A program made the translations under genes and the position numbers. Under the pieces are notes generated by a model. The model was not told where the DNA came from, did not search any database, and saw only the letters and a program-made list of their open reading frames with translations. Positions 49,259-50,631 of a DNA stretch of 50,631 nt are shown piece after piece. Source of the DNA: Atopobiaceae bacterium. GTDB taxonomy: Bacteria > Actinomycetota > Coriobacteriia > Coriobacteriales > Atopobiaceae. Within the stretch, counting starts at the first letter, position 1. Each line of letters starts with the position of its first letter. The stretch is from NCBI GenBank assembly GCA_017459605.1, contig JAFUCQ010000083.1, forward strand, positions 1 through 50,631. The letters run 5' to 3'.

Positions 49259-50018
49259 AAGGATGATTGCAGGCAACTGGAAGATGAACAAGACCTACAC
49301 CGAGGGCGTTGTCCTTGCTCAGGAGCTCGCAGATGAGCTGGCTGGCAAGACGGGCGATGTCGACGTTGTCGTGTGCCCGCCGGCCGTTGACCTCAAGGGC
49401 GTTGGTACGGTTATAGAGCAAAAGAGCGCTCCTATGGCTCTTGGCGCACAGAATGTGTACTGGGAAGAGTCTGGTGCTTACACCGGCGAGACCGCTCCTG
49501 ACATGCTCACCAATGTTGGCTGCAGCTATTGCATCATTGGCCACTCTGAGCGTCGCGATTACTTTGGCGAGACCGACGAGGACGTGAACAAGAAGGCAAA
49601 GGCCCTGCTTGCCCATGATATCGTGCCCATCAGCTGCTGCGGCGAGTCTCTTGAGGTTCGCGAGGCAGGTAAGCATGTTGAGTTTGTTGTCGATCAGATT
49701 CGCAAGGACACTGAGGGTCTTGAGATCTCTGATCCTTCTAGGTACGTCATCGCCTATGAGCCCATTTGGGCTATTGGTACAGGCAAGACCGCTACTGCTG
49801 ACGACGCACAAGAGGTGTGCGGTGCCATCCGTGCAACTCTCGTAGATGTCTTTGGTGAAGAGACTGCAGCAGGAATCCGTATTCTTTACGGTGGATCTGC
49901 TAAGCCCGACAACATTGCCGGCTTCCTCGAGAAAGAAGATGTCGACGGAGCTTTGGTTGGCGGCGCATCGCTCAAGGCAGATAGCTTTGCAGCTATGGTT
50001 ATCAGTGCAGCTGAGTAG
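49251..50018 (+). CDS. tpiA: Triosephosphate isomerase
   Basis: A 255-residue barrel enzyme interconverting DHAP and GAP. Catalytic Lys in AGNWKMNK, His in IGHSERR and Glu in AYEPIWAIGTGKTA; phosphate loop LYGGSAKPDNI. ATG 49251 follows GTGGAGG inside pgk and overlaps its last codons, so translation is coupled. A strong terminator follows. Confidence 0.97.
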   Translation: MRKRMIAGNWKMNKTYTEGVVLAQELADELAGKTGDVDVVVCPPAVDLKGVGTVIEQKSAPMALGAQNVYWEESGAYTGETAPDMLTNVGCSYCIIGHSERRDYFGETDEDVNKKAKALLAHDIVPISCCGESLEVREAGKHVEFVVDQIRKDTEGLEISDPSRYVIAYEPIWAIGTGKTATADDAQEVCGAIRATLVDVFGEETAAGIRILYGGSAKPDNIAGFLEKEDVDGALVGGASLKADSFAAMVISAAE

Positions 50019-50058
50019 CATCTTACAGCAGCTATACGCGACATAGTGTCATTTATTG

Positions 50059-50092
50059 AGCCCGTGTCTGTTTTTTGCAGGCACGGGCTTTT
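50059..50092 (+). terminator. Rho-independent terminator after tpiA
   Basis: AGCCCGTG pairs with CACGGGCT around a loop with TTTTTT, followed by TTTT from the stem end. It closes the gap-pgk-tpiA transcript. Confidence 0.8.
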
Positions 50093-50110
50093 GCGTAGCC
50101 TTTCATAATA

Positions 50111-50146
50111 GATAGCGTATAGCAACAATAATGATATACTGCTATC
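50111..50146 (+). promoter_or_regulatory. Inverted repeat and possible -10 upstream of the relB-like gene
   Basis: GATAGCGTATA and TATACTGCTATC form inverted arms (one-base indel) with a 13-base spacer; TATACT in the right arm may be the -10. Antitoxins of this family usually repress their own promoter by binding such sites (family knowledge). Confidence 0.5.
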
Positions 50147-50165
50147 AAATACGAGGGGAGGACAG

Positions 50166-50495
50166 ATGGCAACGGTTCAAATGAATACCCGTATCGATGC
50201 AGCTCTGAAGGCCCATGGGGACACAACGCTGACACGCTTTGGAAAGACTCCCTCTGATGCTGTCCGAGCTTTATGGAGCTACCTTGCAGAAGAACAAACA
50301 ATCCCAGATTTCATGCTCGATAGTGAGGCGGCTTCAGATGAGGGGCCTTTGGCACAAGCAGTAGCTGAAGGCGCGGGCATGGCAATGCGCTTATCAAGAG
50401 AATGTGGTCTCAAAATGCCGTTAGAGTCTCTTTCCTCCGAAGATTTTCGAGACATGGCTTTTGCCAACAAGTACGCAGCCTATATTGAGGGCTAG
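50166..50495 (+). CDS. RelB/DinJ-family antitoxin-like protein, no toxin gene beside it
   Basis: A 109-residue protein whose start (ATVQMNTRIDAALKAHGDTTLTRFGKTPSDAVRALWSYL, a beta strand and two helices) fits the ribbon-helix-helix of RelB/DinJ antitoxins. These bind DNA and neutralise RelE/YafQ-type RNases. AGGGGAGG precedes ATG 50166. Downstream, 122 bases separate it from the next start codon and contain no RelE-like frame; upstream is a terminator. It is thus an orphan or a regulator in its own right. The C-terminal half is longer than in typical RelB (about 85-95 residues). Confidence 0.7.
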   Translation: MATVQMNTRIDAALKAHGDTTLTRFGKTPSDAVRALWSYLAEEQTIPDFMLDSEAASDEGPLAQAVAEGAGMAMRLSRECGLKMPLESLSSEDFRDMAFANKYAAYIEG

Positions 50496-50521
50496 AAGAT
50501 ATGACCGATGATTAATCGGTC

Positions 50522-50615
50522 GGAGCCTCCCTTCTGAATGTACGTGGGTTAGGCGACAATCGTTAACGTCAATGCAAACGGTGGTCGATTACCACAGGCA
50601 GATGAAGGAGGCTCC
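50522..50615 (+). promoter_or_regulatory. Leader that can sequester the RBS of the next gene
   Basis: GGAGCCTCCCTTC (50522-50534) can pair with GAAGGAGGCTCC (50604-50615), which contains the Shine-Dalgarno of the gene starting at 50618. Inside lies GTGGT/ACCAC (50581-50595) and more pairing bases. A closing helix holding the RBS is the layout of translational riboswitches or protein autoregulation sites. I recognise no known class. A GACCGAT/ATCGGTC hairpin just before (about 50507-50524) overlaps the left arm by three bases and may compete with it. Confidence 0.45.
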
Positions 50616-50617
50616 TC

Positions 50618-50631
50618 ATGAAGTATTGTAC
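50618..50631 (+). CDS. Start of next gene, cut by the window end
   Basis: ATG 50618 follows AAGGAGG by about 7 bases. Only four complete codons (MKYC) and part of a fifth are visible, so the product is unknown. The strong RBS and the structured leader support a real gene start. Confidence 0.55.

Overview
The window (about 50% GC by eye, gene-dense, mostly + strand) looks like the chromosome of a low-complexity Gram-positive actinobacterium, most likely class Coriobacteriia (Atopobium/Lancefieldella/Olsenella-like). The clues are the uvrC-rapZ-whiA-gap-pgk-tpiA order, RapZ with an Arg in its P-loop as in Actinobacteria, a Tat-type substrate-binding lipoprotein, a wall-anchored giant protein and an NlpC/P60 hydrolase. 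The lineage is inferred from gene content, not from any rRNA.

Layout. (1) 425-11545: one giant secreted protein of about 3700 residues with a beta-helix head, a long stalk of isopeptide-type Ig-like domains and an atypical sorting signal (TAKTG). It is followed by two hairpin terminators. (2) 11.8-14.8 kb: a small accessory island with a DUF1703-type ATPase/nuclease and an ORF6N/PLD-like protein. The second gene is bracketed by two perfect 63-bp copies of the promoter/RBS/first seven codons of uvrA, so it runs from a duplicated uvrA start and leaves uvrA intact. (3) 14.8-21.7 kb: uvrA, an NlpC/P60 hydrolase, ybaK and murJ. (4) 21.9-27.2 kb: branched-chain amino-acid ABC transporter livJ-livHMGF. 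(5) 27.2-27.97 kb: a 787-base non-coding region with a phased array of palindromes, a perfect 26-bp palindrome and GC-rich repeats. (6) 27.97-38.2 kb: a complete histidine pathway, hisZG(fused)-D-C-B-H-A-F on +, hisI-hisE on -, and a PHP-type histidinol-phosphatase on -. A nitroreductase lies between the two - strand blocks. (7) 38.3-38.5 kb: a 160-bp inverted-repeat element. (8) 38.7-42.4 kb: a three-domain fusion of DegT-like PLP enzyme, D-aspartate-ligase-like ATP-grasp and FemABX/GNAT-like aminoacyltransferase, a candidate one-polypeptide system for peptidoglycan side-chain modification. (9) 42.4-50.0 kb: uvrC, rapZ, whiA, gap, pgk, tpiA, without the glmR/yvcK gene usually found between rapZ and whiA. 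(10) 50.1-50.6 kb: a RelB/DinJ-like antitoxin with no toxin beside it, then a leader that can hide the RBS of the next gene, which is cut by the window edge.

The genes fall into three themes: cell envelope (giant adhesin, NlpC hydrolase, MurJ, fusion ligase), amino-acid supply (liv uptake, histidine synthesis) and core functions (UvrA/UvrC repair, lower glycolysis). A recurring oddity is short tandem duplications at or just past gene ends (uvrA, murJ, hisE, uvrC, whiA) and inside linkers (HisH, the fusion ligase). The strongest candidates for something undescribed are the three-domain ligase fusion and the ORF6N insertion that copies the uvrA start.
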